In this document: positions 1 to 5,563 of the stretch, piece after piece
How positions within the stretch are numbered: position 1 is the first letter of the stretch
Layout: the number at the start of each line of letters is the position of its first letter
Assembly (NCBI GenBank): GCA_031271245.1
Contig: JAISWC010000199.1
Location: 1 to 5,755 of the forward strand
Origin: Tannerella sp.
Lineage (GTDB): Bacteria; Bacteroidota; Bacteroidia; Bacteroidales; Tannerellaceae
Direction: 5' to 3'
Length of the DNA: 5,755 nucleotides
Position numbers and translations under genes: made by a program
The notes under the pieces: model-generated
The model's database searches: none
Told to the model about the DNA's origin: nothing
The model's input: the letters and a program-made list of their open reading frames with translations, nothing else

Positions 1-129
1 GACGGACAGATCACGGTCTATATCAACGGCGTGCTCCGGAACACCGGAACCTCTCCCGTCAGGGAAGGATACATCGGACTGCAAAGCGAAGGCAGCAAAA
101 TCGCCTTCCGCAATATGACCGTCAGTTGA
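1..129 (+). CDS. DUF1080 / 3-keto-disaccharide hydrolase-like protein, C-terminal fragment
   Basis: Only the last 42 codons and the TGA stop are inside the window; the gene starts upstream. The visible end reads VYINGVLRNTG, then GYIGLQSEGSKIAFRNMTV. This is the closing beta-strand pattern of the DUF1080 (PF06439) concanavalin-like fold, whose C-terminus typically has a GxIGLQ-x-G...-F-RN motif. Members are usually secreted or periplasmic in Bacteroidetes, and some act on 3-keto-glycosides. Its neighbour is a convergent operon with two TIM-barrel sugar isomerase-like genes, and such genes often accompany DUF1080 genes, so a shared sugar pathway is plausible. The catalytic part is not visible, so activity cannot be judged. 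The intergenic gap to the convergent gene is 56 bp and shows no strong terminator hairpin. Confidence 0.8.
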   Translation, partial: DGQITVYINGVLRNTGTSPVREGYIGLQSEGSKIAFRNMTVS

Positions 130-185
130 ATACTTGCAGACGGAACGGAGACGCAGCCCTCAACGTTCGGCAGGAACATGAATCT

Positions 186-1166
186 CTACCGTAGCGCCAG
201 CGCCTTGTCGATTACGGCGGCCGTTTTCCCGAAACCTGTATCGAGCACCTGTTGAGGCGTGCCTCCGTTCCAGTAGGAAGCATTGAAAAGCTCCAGCGAC
301 AGGGCGCCCCGGAAACCGGCCCGGTAGAGTGTCGGAATGACCTCGTCGAACGGACATATCCCGTCGCCCGGATAGACGCGATCCGAATCCCGGACGGTTT
401 CCGCCGGAATATCGCCGGGATAGTCGTTGATATGAAACACCGGCAGACAGGCGCCGTTGAGCAGCGACAGGGCGCCGAACGGATTGCCGCCTGCGTGCAG
501 ATGGTAGAAATCAAGTAACAGTTGCGCATCGGGACAGGGAGCGCCGGATGCGATGGCCAGCACTTTCCACAGTTTATTCAGCGTCCCGTGTCCCCAGAGT
601 TCCAGCAGGGGAGTCACTCCGAAGGACCGACCCATGCGCACGATTTCAGCATACTGACGGCCGTAAAGTTCCAGCTTATCGGGGAGGAACGTGTCTAAGC
701 CGCCTCCGGTGGCCGCGATATGATGTCCTCCGAGTTGCGCCGTGAGCGCCATGTCCTTCCTCATCTGTTCCATTCCCTGCGCGCTCGTTTGGGCGTCATT
801 GCTCAGCCAGTTCGAAAAGGCGATGATGTTCTCCAGTATCAGGCCACTGTCGTCCAGCAGCGTTTTCAGGTCTCCGGCGTCTCCTCCGTCCTGTACATAC
901 CGATATACATCGCTCGTCCACAGTTCGATTCCTTCAAAGCCGGCCGCCGCCGACAGCTTGATTTGCCGCGGCACCGGCAGATTGAAACCGGACAGGGTGG
1001 ATACGTTAATGCTTATCCGGAAAGGACGCTTCTTCTCCGTCTGCGCTTTCTCGTCCCCGCCCGGAGCAACCGCGCAGGACGTAAAAGGAAGCGTCATTCC
1101 CAGCGCCGTCATGTTCCGCAGGAACGTGCGCCTTGATGAGGATTGAGAACCCGGCAGAGAATTCAT
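186..1166 (-). CDS. Exported TIM-barrel sugar phosphate isomerase/epimerase-like protein
   Basis: This is a 326-residue protein of the AP-endonuclease-2-like / xylose isomerase-like TIM-barrel family (PF01261). The N-terminus has a twin-arginine motif SRRTFLRN (residues 11-18), a hydrophobic stretch, and a possible lipobox FTSC with Cys31. It is therefore probably exported and perhaps lipid-anchored. The barrel starts near residue 50. Candidate metal and catalytic residues sit where the family has them: Glu81 (GIELW), Glu189 (LLELWG), Asp219 (LLDFYHLHAGG), His245 (FHINDYPG) and Glu292 (SLELFN). I chose the ATG at 1166 because it overlaps the kinase stop in an ATGA arrangement and puts the RR motif near the terminus. 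An in-frame ATG at 1181 would add five residues. It is the last gene of the three-gene operon. The substrate is unknown; related proteins are isomerases, epimerases or lyases of keto-sugars. Confidence 0.85.
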   Translation of the reverse strand: MNSLPGSQSSSRRTFLRNMTALGMTLPFTSCAVAPGGDEKAQTEKKRPFRISINVSTLSGFNLPVPRQIKLSAAAGFEGIELWTSDVYRYVQDGGDAGDLKTLLDDSGLILENIIAFSNWLSNDAQTSAQGMEQMRKDMALTAQLGGHHIAATGGGLDTFLPDKLELYGRQYAEIVRMGRSFGVTPLLELWGHGTLNKLWKVLAIASGAPCPDAQLLLDFYHLHAGGNPFGALSLLNGACLPVFHINDYPGDIPAETVRDSDRVYPGDGICPFDEVIPTLYRAGFRGALSLELFNASYWNGGTPQQVLDTGFGKTAAVIDKALALR

Positions 1167-2623
1167 AAATGATTTTTCCATCGACGGTATGCCGCTTCAT
1201 ACTGTTCGCGGCTTTCCGGTTCCGGTTCTACGACGGCTAAGCGTTCGAGGCTGGCGAACGCTTCCTTGCCGGAGGCGTAGATGCCGGCGCCTTTCGCTGC
1301 GCCGGCTGCACCGTCGGTGTTGTAGAGTTCGATCGTCGCTCCGCTTACGCCGGCCAGGGTCTGACGGAAAATCGGACTCAGGAACATGTTGGCATTCCCG
1401 GCGCGTATCAGGCGGATGTCCATACCCATTCCGGCCATGATTTCCATGCCGTACCGGAACGAAAAAACAATGCCTTCCTGCGCCGCCCGGACGATATCCG
1501 CCTGACTGTGAATATTGAAATGGATGCCGTGCAGCGAACATCCCGTTTCCCGGTTTCCCAGCATACGCTCGGCGCCGTTTCCGAAGGGGATCACGGACAG
1601 GCCTCTGCTCCCGATGGGCGACTGCGATGCCAGGTGATTCATCTCGTTGTAGGAAATGCCTGCCGGAGCGACGTGGCGTTTGATCCAGGAATTGAGGATG
1701 CCCGTTCCGTTGATGCAGAGCAGGACGCCCAGGCGGGTCTGTTCCGCCGTATGGTTGACGTGCGCAAACGTATTCACGCGCGACTGGGGGTCGTAATTGA
1801 CCTTGCCCAGTACCCCGTAAACCACGCCCGACGTGCCGGCCGTCGAGGCGATTTCGCCCGGATTGAAGACGTTCAGCGAAAGGGCGTTGTTCGGCTGGTC
1901 GCCGGCGCGGTAGCATACGGGCGTACCTTCCCTGAGTCCCAGTTCCGCAGCCGCGGATGCCGATACCCGTCCCTGCACGCCGAAAACGGGCGTGATTTCG
2001 GGAACGAAACTCCGCTCGAAACCGAAATAATCCAGCACATCGTCCGACAGTTTTCCCTCCCTGAAATCCCAGAAAATCCCTTCGGAAAGGCCCTCTACCG
2101 TCACGGCAATCTCGTCGGTCAGTTTCATGGCGATGTAGTCGCCCGGCAACATGAACCTGTCGATTTGACCGTAGATATGCGGCTCGTGTTCCTTGACCCA
2201 GGCCAGTTTCGCCGCCGTAAAATTACCCGGCGAGTTCAGCAGATGCGAGAGGCATTTTTCCTGTCCGATCGCGGCAAACGCTTTTTCGCCGTAGGGAACC
2301 GCCCGGCTGTCGCACCAGATAATCGCCGGCCGCAGCGCCTGTCTGTTTTTGTCCACCAGCACCAGGCCGTGCATCTGCCACGAAATGCCAATCGCCCGGA
2401 TGGCTTCGGCGGCAATGCCTGACTGTTTCAAGACCGACTCCGTGGCCGATTTGAGGTTGTCCCACCACGATGCAGGGTGTTGTTCCGCCCATCCCGGTTG
2501 TTCCGCGATAATCGGCATTTCTGCTTTAGGAAAAAAATCCTGCGCAACGGTTTTGCCCGACTCGGCTTCCACCAGACAGGCTTTTACCGACGAACTGCCT
2601 ATGTCATATCCCAATAAATACAT
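1163..2623 (-). CDS. xylB: FGGY-family carbohydrate kinase, probable xylulokinase
   Basis: This is a 486-residue cytosolic FGGY kinase, close to the usual xylulokinase length (about 480-500). Xylulokinase phosphorylates D-xylulose to xylulose 5-phosphate with ATP, feeding the pentose phosphate pathway. Visible motifs in order are the N-terminal phosphate loop GYDIGSSSVK (5-14), QMHG (83-86, as in XylB), WCDSR (103-107), PGDYIAMKLT (160-169), the candidate catalytic Asp242 in YRAGDQPNNA, TAGTSG (261-266), and the C-terminal GAAKGAG nucleotide-site segment (441-447). Where E. coli XylB has a GGGAKS-type signature, this protein has RAGNANMFLSPIFRQ (407-421), so it belongs to a divergent branch. 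Specificity for xylulose over another ketose is thus family-level inference, and no xylose isomerase (xylA) is in the window. It starts 8 bp after the upstream TIM-barrel gene and overlaps the downstream one by ATGA. Confidence 0.85.
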   Translation of the reverse strand: MYLLGYDIGSSSVKACLVEAESGKTVAQDFFPKAEMPIIAEQPGWAEQHPASWWDNLKSATESVLKQSGIAAEAIRAIGISWQMHGLVLVDKNRQALRPAIIWCDSRAVPYGEKAFAAIGQEKCLSHLLNSPGNFTAAKLAWVKEHEPHIYGQIDRFMLPGDYIAMKLTDEIAVTVEGLSEGIFWDFREGKLSDDVLDYFGFERSFVPEITPVFGVQGRVSASAAAELGLREGTPVCYRAGDQPNNALSLNVFNPGEIASTAGTSGVVYGVLGKVNYDPQSRVNTFAHVNHTAEQTRLGVLLCINGTGILNSWIKRHVAPAGISYNEMNHLASQSPIGSRGLSVIPFGNGAERMLGNRETGCSLHGIHFNIHSQADIVRAAQEGIVFSFRYGMEIMAGMGMDIRLIRAGNANMFLSPIFRQTLAGVSGATIELYNTDGAAGAAKGAGIYASGKEAFASLERLAVVEPEPESREQYEAAYRRWKNHL

Positions 2624-2631
2624 GGCAGTGT

Positions 2632-3549
2632 TTATTTGACATAGTCTGCCTTGTTCAGATAGTCAAAGCTCTGCTGTACACTGGCGACGGGGTCGTTGTT
2701 CGTGTACTGCTCTACTTCGACGTACCAGTCTTTGATGTTGTTGGCATACATCCGGTCAAAAATCGGCTTGAAGTCCATCTTGCCGCTGGCGCCAATTTCC
2801 TTTTCGTCTTTGATATGTAGGGCCTTGAACTGGCTCGGACGGTCTTTCAGGTAGGCAACCGGATCGCCGCCACCTTCCTGACACCAGTATACGTCCAGTT
2901 CGAAGCATACATGATTCTTGCTTACGTTATCCAGCAGGAAGTCAAAAATCAGCTGGTCGCCGATTTTACGAAATTCGAAACTGTGATTATGATAGCCGAA
3001 TGCGATGCTGGAGGCTGCCGTCTTGTAGCCGACGGTGGTGAAGTAGTCGCAATATATTTTCAAATCGTCCAGCGTAGTAGCATCGTCCACCGGCATCCAG
3101 GGCTGGATAAGATACTTCACGCCCAGTTGATTGTGGGCGTCGATGGCCTGGTCCCACCAGTTCATCACTTCGGCTGCTTTCTCCTTCGAGTAAGCCTGTC
3201 CGAGATGGGCGCTTGTACATTTCATGCCCAAATCGGTAACGATTTTCTTAAATTCCGTCGGAGCCAGCCCATACACTTTCCCGTTGTCATAACCGGCCGT
3301 TTCAAGATTTTTATAACCCATTTTCGCTACGGTTTCCAATACGGCCTGAATACCTTCTTCCTTCACCATATCACGGAGCGAATACAGTTGAAGTCCGATA
3401 GGTTTAGTTGTCGCTGCCGCGGTAGATCCGCTTTCCGAAGCGCTTTTCGTCCCGCCTCCGCAGGAGGTCAATGTCAATAACGGAGGCGTCATTACGCCCC
3501 CAGCAAGCATCATGGATGCTTTCCTGATAAAGTCACGTCTGTTTTGCAT
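2632..3549 (-). CDS. Exported TIM-barrel sugar phosphate isomerase/epimerase-like lipoprotein
   Basis: This 305-residue protein is the first gene of the minus-strand operon. The N-terminus has a twin-arginine motif NRRDFIRKAS (3-12), a hydrophobic segment, and a lipobox LTSC with Cys30. A Gly/Ser/Thr-rich linker follows (31-49). It is probably a periplasm-facing lipoprotein, since no acidic surface-export signal follows the cysteine. The barrel begins with IGLQLYSLRD (51-60), a common start for this PF01261 group in Bacteroidetes. Likely metal or catalytic residues are Glu83 (LETAGY), His115 (SAHLG), His187/His189/Glu192 (YHNHSFEF), Asp219 (ELDVYW), His245 (LHIKD) and Glu278/Glu280 (YVEVEQ). 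The active site looks intact. It belongs to the same broad family as the last gene of the operon, but the two differ in N-terminal and active-site wording, so they are not a recent duplication. The substrate is unknown. Confidence 0.88.
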   Translation of the reverse strand: MQNRRDFIRKASMMLAGGVMTPPLLTLTSCGGGTKSASESGSTAAATTKPIGLQLYSLRDMVKEEGIQAVLETVAKMGYKNLETAGYDNGKVYGLAPTEFKKIVTDLGMKCTSAHLGQAYSKEKAAEVMNWWDQAIDAHNQLGVKYLIQPWMPVDDATTLDDLKIYCDYFTTVGYKTAASSIAFGYHNHSFEFRKIGDQLIFDFLLDNVSKNHVCFELDVYWCQEGGGDPVAYLKDRPSQFKALHIKDEKEIGASGKMDFKPIFDRMYANNIKDWYVEVEQYTNNDPVASVQQSFDYLNKADYVK

Positions 3550-3585
3550 ACTGTTCTTGATTTTTTAAGTTCAATTATTATCCCG

Positions 3586-3593
3586 CAAAAGTA
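3586..3593 (-). promoter_or_regulatory. Probable -7 promoter element of the isomerase-kinase operon
   Basis: Read on the minus strand this is TACTTTTG, an exact match to the Bacteroidetes -7 consensus TAnnTTTG. Transcription would start roughly 30 nt before the ATG at 3549. The expected -33 TTTG-like element, about 20 bp further upstream, is not clear. That position lies in the GAGAAT heptamer repeat and reads ATTCTC. The leader to the start codon is A-rich, as usual for the phylum. Confidence 0.6.
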
Positions 3594-3600
3594 CGAAAAA

Positions 3601-3768
3601 GAATTGAGAATTGAGAATGGAGAATGGAGAATGAAACTGTTTTGGCGGTAGAGATGTAACTTCATTTTTCATTCTCAATTCTCCATTCTTCTCGAACAGC
3701 TTCATTCTTCATTATTCATTCTCAATTCTCCATTCTCCATTCTCAATTCTTTTTTGTTCTCCATTCTC
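3601..3768. repeat. Heptamer (GAGAATT/GAGAATG) repeat blocks in inverted arrangement
   Basis: Positions 3601-3635 hold tandem GAGAAT(T/G) heptamers in purine-rich orientation. The opposite orientation, ATTCTC(A/C), occurs at 3668-3689, 3715-3749 and, briefly, 3757-3768. The 35-bp block 3601-3635 and the 35-bp block 3715-3749 are reverse complements at 33 of 35 positions, separated by 79 bp, so a long stem-loop or cruciform is possible. No ORF of note lies here. The block sits between the minus-strand operon promoter and a plus-strand promoter, so it fills the divergent intergenic region. Simple heptamer repeats of this style are common between Bacteroidales genes; a function is not known to me. 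Confidence 0.85.
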
Positions 3769-3829
3769 TTCTGTTTGTCGCTGAAAAATTTTTTTTGTTT
3801 TTTTCGTCCGGATATTCAGATTTTTCTTT

Positions 3830-3837
3830 TACCTTTG
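3830..3837 (+). promoter_or_regulatory. Probable -7 promoter element for the plus-strand repeat/DUF6261 unit
   Basis: TACCTTTG matches TAnnTTTG exactly and lies 15 bp before an ATG at 3853. The region upstream (3785-3830) is T-rich, but a TTTG-type -33 element at the usual spacing is absent. If used, the transcript would begin near 3843. No other TAnnTTTG match was seen nearer to the gene at 4595, so this promoter may give that gene a leader of about 750 nt containing the repeat array. Confidence 0.5.
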
Positions 3838-3852
3838 GCAGCGTAAACAAAT

Positions 3853-3975
3853 ATGATGAGAACAAAGAGAATATATATGTTTAACGAACGAGCGCTTTTG
3901 AAGCGTAACCAAATGACCTCTCGAAAAAATAAACAAATTTTAATAATCGAGGGGGGGGGGGTAATCCCCTATTAA
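3853..3975 (+). CDS. Possible small ORF (40 aa) containing a G11 tract
   Basis: The ATG at 3853 (followed by a second ATG) opens a 40-codon frame ending with TAA at 3973-3975. The product is short, basic, not recognised, and has no membrane segment. Evidence for coding is positional only: it starts just downstream of the TACCTTTG element, with an A-rich AAACAAAT leader. An 11-nt G run (3951-3961) encodes part of the last residues (EGGG then VIPY). With 10 G the frame stops at once (GGG TAA). With 12 G it reads into the long open frame that ends at 4586. It may be a leader peptide, the 5' end of a phase-variable gene, or chance. Confidence 0.3.
   Translation: MMRTKRIYMFNERALLKRNQMTSRKNKQILIIEGGGVIPY
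3951..3961. repeat. Homopolymeric G tract, 11 nt
   Basis: Eleven consecutive G lie inside the short ORF at 3853-3975, flanked by AT-rich sequence on the left and GTAATCCCC on the right. Runs of this length are prone to slipped-strand mispairing, and also to sequencing or assembly error. The length recorded here should be treated as uncertain. Confidence 0.95.
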
Positions 3976-4194
3976 TCAGACGGTTATGTGTATGCTTGCG
4001 CATCTCTTCATGCTTTTTGCGGGAACGCATCTTTCCGTGGGTCTCTTCATGCCGCGCAAGTGATGCCCGTTGCCGGGACTGCCGTTTCGTAGCCTCTTTT
4101 CGCGGCGAACACGCATACGCCGCACAAATCATCCAAAAAATCTTCGGGGCCTTTGCCACAAAATACCGTTTCATCCCCGGAGCGTTCAGGACAC
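3976..4194. other. Non-repetitive segment between the G tract and the hairpin array
   Basis: No conventional gene is supported here. Frame 3 of the plus strand is open from about 3933, with TTG (3996) as the first possible start and no ATG. The minus strand has a 97-codon frame from 4174 to 3881. Both translations are rich in Arg, His, Ser and Cys and match nothing I recognise. A short direct repeat, TCTCTTCATGC, occurs near 4003 and again near 4042. Composition changes toward GC-rich text as the array approaches, so it may be a degenerate older part of the same repeat or an untranslated leader. Confidence 0.5.
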
Positions 4195-4586
4195 CTGCGC
4201 AACTCCGCGCAAACCTTTCGGAAACCTTTCAAAGCCTTTGCGCAGTTCGCGCAAAGGCTCCGGAAGTATTCGGCACACTTGCGCAGCTTGCGCAAGCCTT
4301 CCGGAAGCCTTCAAAAACCCTTTCGCGGTTCGCGCAAAGCTCCCGGAAACTTTCGGCGCGTTTGCGCAGTTCGCGCAAGCCTTCCGGCAACCTTCAAAAG
4401 CCCTTTCGCGGTTCGCGCAAAGCTCCCGGAAACCTTCGGCGCGTTTGCGCAGTCCGCGCAAGCCTTCCGGAAGCCTTTCAAAACCCTTGCGCAGTTCGCG
4501 CAAGCCTCCCGGAAATATTCGGCGTATTTGCGCAGTTCGCGCAAGCCTTCCGGGAATATTCAGCACCTAATATTAATTCTAAATAA
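3996..4586 (+). other. Long open frame through the repeat array, coding status doubtful
   Basis: A 196-codon frame without ATG (first possible start TTG) covers the unique segment and the whole array, then stops with TAA at 4584-4586, 8 bp before the ATG of the DUF6261-like gene. Its first 65 or so residues are Arg/Cys/Phe-rich and unrecognised. The rest is a low-complexity series such as FAQFAQAFRKPS, rich in Arg, Ser, Ala and Phe. The other five frames are also largely open here because the repeat contains almost no stop codons, so openness alone is weak evidence. It would gain a proper ATG start if the upstream G tract had 12 (or 9) residues. The alternative reading is an untranslated structured RNA. 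Confidence 0.25.
4195..4560. repeat. Tandem array of hairpin units, alternating A/B, 83-bp dimer
   Basis: Nine cores related to TTGCGCAGTTCGCGCAA start at 4195, 4238, 4279, 4321, 4362, 4404, 4445, 4487 and 4528. From 4238 the spacings alternate strictly 41, 42, 41, 42, 41, 42, 41. A-type tails run about GCCTTCCGGAAGCC then TTCAAAAACCC; B-type tails about AGCTCCCGGAAA then CTTTCGGCGCGT. The higher-order unit is thus an 83-bp dimer. Six cores keep a perfect 6-bp stem TTGCGC/GCGCAA, while the 5-nt loop varies (AGTTC, AGCTT, AGTCC). The B cores at 4321 and 4404 read TTTCGCGGTTCGCGCAA and can form CGCG-GTT-CGCG. A second palindrome, CTTCCGGAAG, sits in the A tails at 4279 and 4445. The array ends about 35 bp before the DUF6261-like gene. 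Confidence 0.93.
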
Positions 4587-4594
4587 TTTGACTT

Positions 4595-5524
4595 ATGAAG
4601 ATACTTAAGATTCATTTTCAGCATCTGCGCAACGAAGCGCACTATCAACTGCTCCTGCTGGTGCAGAAACTGTTTGGCAACTACCCCGCGGTAGCTGCCC
4701 TTGTGACCGACCTGCTGACGCCCTTTTTCGACCTGCTCACACTCGAAGGGCAGCTCGTCGACGCCGTCCGAGGCAGCGTATATACGGAAGAACTGGCCGA
4801 GGCCGACCGGCGCGTCGACCGCGATGTGGCAGGTATCAACGCCGCCGTCGCATCGGCGCTGCATCACTTCGACCCGGCCCTCGTCGCGGCGGCCAAATAC
4901 GTTGAAATCCGCCTGAAATCCTTCCACGGAGAAATCGAAAAGAAGGCTTACGAGGAAGAATCGGCGGCAGTTAAGATTCTGGTGACCGACCTGCAGGGCG
5001 AGTATGCCGAACAGGTGGCTATCCTCAGCCTCGGCCCCTGGGTGGCGGAACTGGCCGCCGCGCAGGAAGATTTTGAACGCATCTTCCTCCTGCGCTCCGA
5101 CAAGCGGGCTACACAGCCCAAAGAGCGGCTCCGCGACGTGAGAAAGCAGATCGACGCCGTTTACAGGCAAATCGTCGACCGCATCGACGCCTATACCCTG
5201 CTCAACGGCGACAGCGTCACCGGATTGTTCATCGAGCATCTGAACGACGAAATCACCTACTTCAACGAGCACGACCACCGACATGCCCGCAAGGACATCG
5301 ACCACGCCGTCGTGGCCTCCATCCCCGATCAGCCGTGGAAAGGCAAACCCGTTATCGTGCTGCCCGAAGTGACTTACGAAGGAAAAGAGCTTGTTTTCAC
5401 CAAAGATTACGAACTCTCCTACCACGACAACAGCCGTCCCGGCACCGCCGCCGTCCATATCCACGGCAAAGGCGCCTTCAAGGGCACGAAAACCGTCAGC
5501 TTTAATATAGTGGTTAATGATTAA
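4595..5524 (+). CDS. DUF6261-like protein with C-terminal Ig-like module
   Basis: This 309-residue protein has no signal peptide or membrane segment. Residues 1-240 or so are predicted mostly helical. They start MKILKIHFQHLRNEAHYQ, a beginning characteristic of the DUF6261 family found in Bacteroidetes, and contain many Ala/Leu/Glu heptad-like stretches (33-60, 85-200). A His/Asp-rich linker EHDHRHARKDIDHA (225-238) follows. Residues 258-306 (VTYEGKELVFTKDYELSYHDN, then GTAAVHIHGKGAFKGT and FNIV) resemble the small Ig-like repeat YxGK...GxDYxVSYxNN...GTAxVxIxGKGxYxGT usually seen in surface proteins. The start is the ATG at 4595 after an AT-rich leader. The gene lies directly downstream of the hairpin array, and its last codons lie within a TTAATGG repeat. 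The function of DUF6261 is unknown. The family call is from memory of its N-terminal pattern; that this is a real gene is near certain. Confidence 0.75.
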   Translation: MKILKIHFQHLRNEAHYQLLLLVQKLFGNYPAVAALVTDLLTPFFDLLTLEGQLVDAVRGSVYTEELAEADRRVDRDVAGINAAVASALHHFDPALVAAAKYVEIRLKSFHGEIEKKAYEEESAAVKILVTDLQGEYAEQVAILSLGPWVAELAAAQEDFERIFLLRSDKRATQPKERLRDVRKQIDAVYRQIVDRIDAYTLLNGDSVTGLFIEHLNDEITYFNEHDHRHARKDIDHAVVASIPDQPWKGKPVIVLPEVTYEGKELVFTKDYELSYHDNSRPGTAAVHIHGKGAFKGTKTVSFNIVVND

Positions 5525-5548
5525 TGGTTAATGGTTAATGGTTAATTA
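5514..5548. repeat. TTAATGG heptamer array overlapping the DUF6261-like stop codon
   Basis: Five tandem heptamers lie here: TTAATGA, three TTAATGG, and TTAATTA. The last codons and TAA stop (5522-5524) of the upstream gene are built from the first two copies. Every unit carries TAA, so one strand is dense in stops. It is another simple heptamer repeat of the kind seen between Bacteroidales genes. Confidence 0.93.
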
Positions 5549-5563
5549 ACGGGTACATGGGTT

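Noticed and set aside
130..185. Terminator between the convergent DUF1080 and TIM-barrel genes
   Set aside because: Only a 4-bp GTTC/GAAC stem near 165-177 is visible and no U-run follows. It is too weak to annotate.
742..1146. 134-codon plus-strand frame opposite the second TIM-barrel gene
   Set aside because: It is a shadow of a well-supported minus-strand gene and has no recognisable domain.
1508..2422. 304-codon plus-strand frame opposite the kinase
   Set aside because: The kinase on the minus strand has intact FGGY motifs and operon spacing. The opposite frame is a GC-driven shadow.
3893..3905. Small hairpin CGCTT-TTG-AAGCG
   Set aside because: A 5-bp stem inside the short ORF with no T-run after it. 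It could easily occur by chance.
3881..4174. 97-codon minus-strand frame with a poly-C stretch encoding PPPP
   Set aside because: It has an Arg/His/Lys-rich translation, no recognised family and no clear promoter, and it runs across the G tract and AT-rich leader. I cannot support it as a gene, although a small basic protein is not excluded.
4195..4560. CRISPR array
   Set aside because: Core spacing is regular, but the segments between cores are themselves repeats of two types, not unique spacers. No cas genes are visible.
4478..5464. 328-codon minus-strand frame opposite the DUF6261-like gene
   Set aside because: It is a shadow of the plus-strand gene plus the stop-poor repeat. The plus-strand product has a recognisable family pattern and domain order, while the minus product does not.
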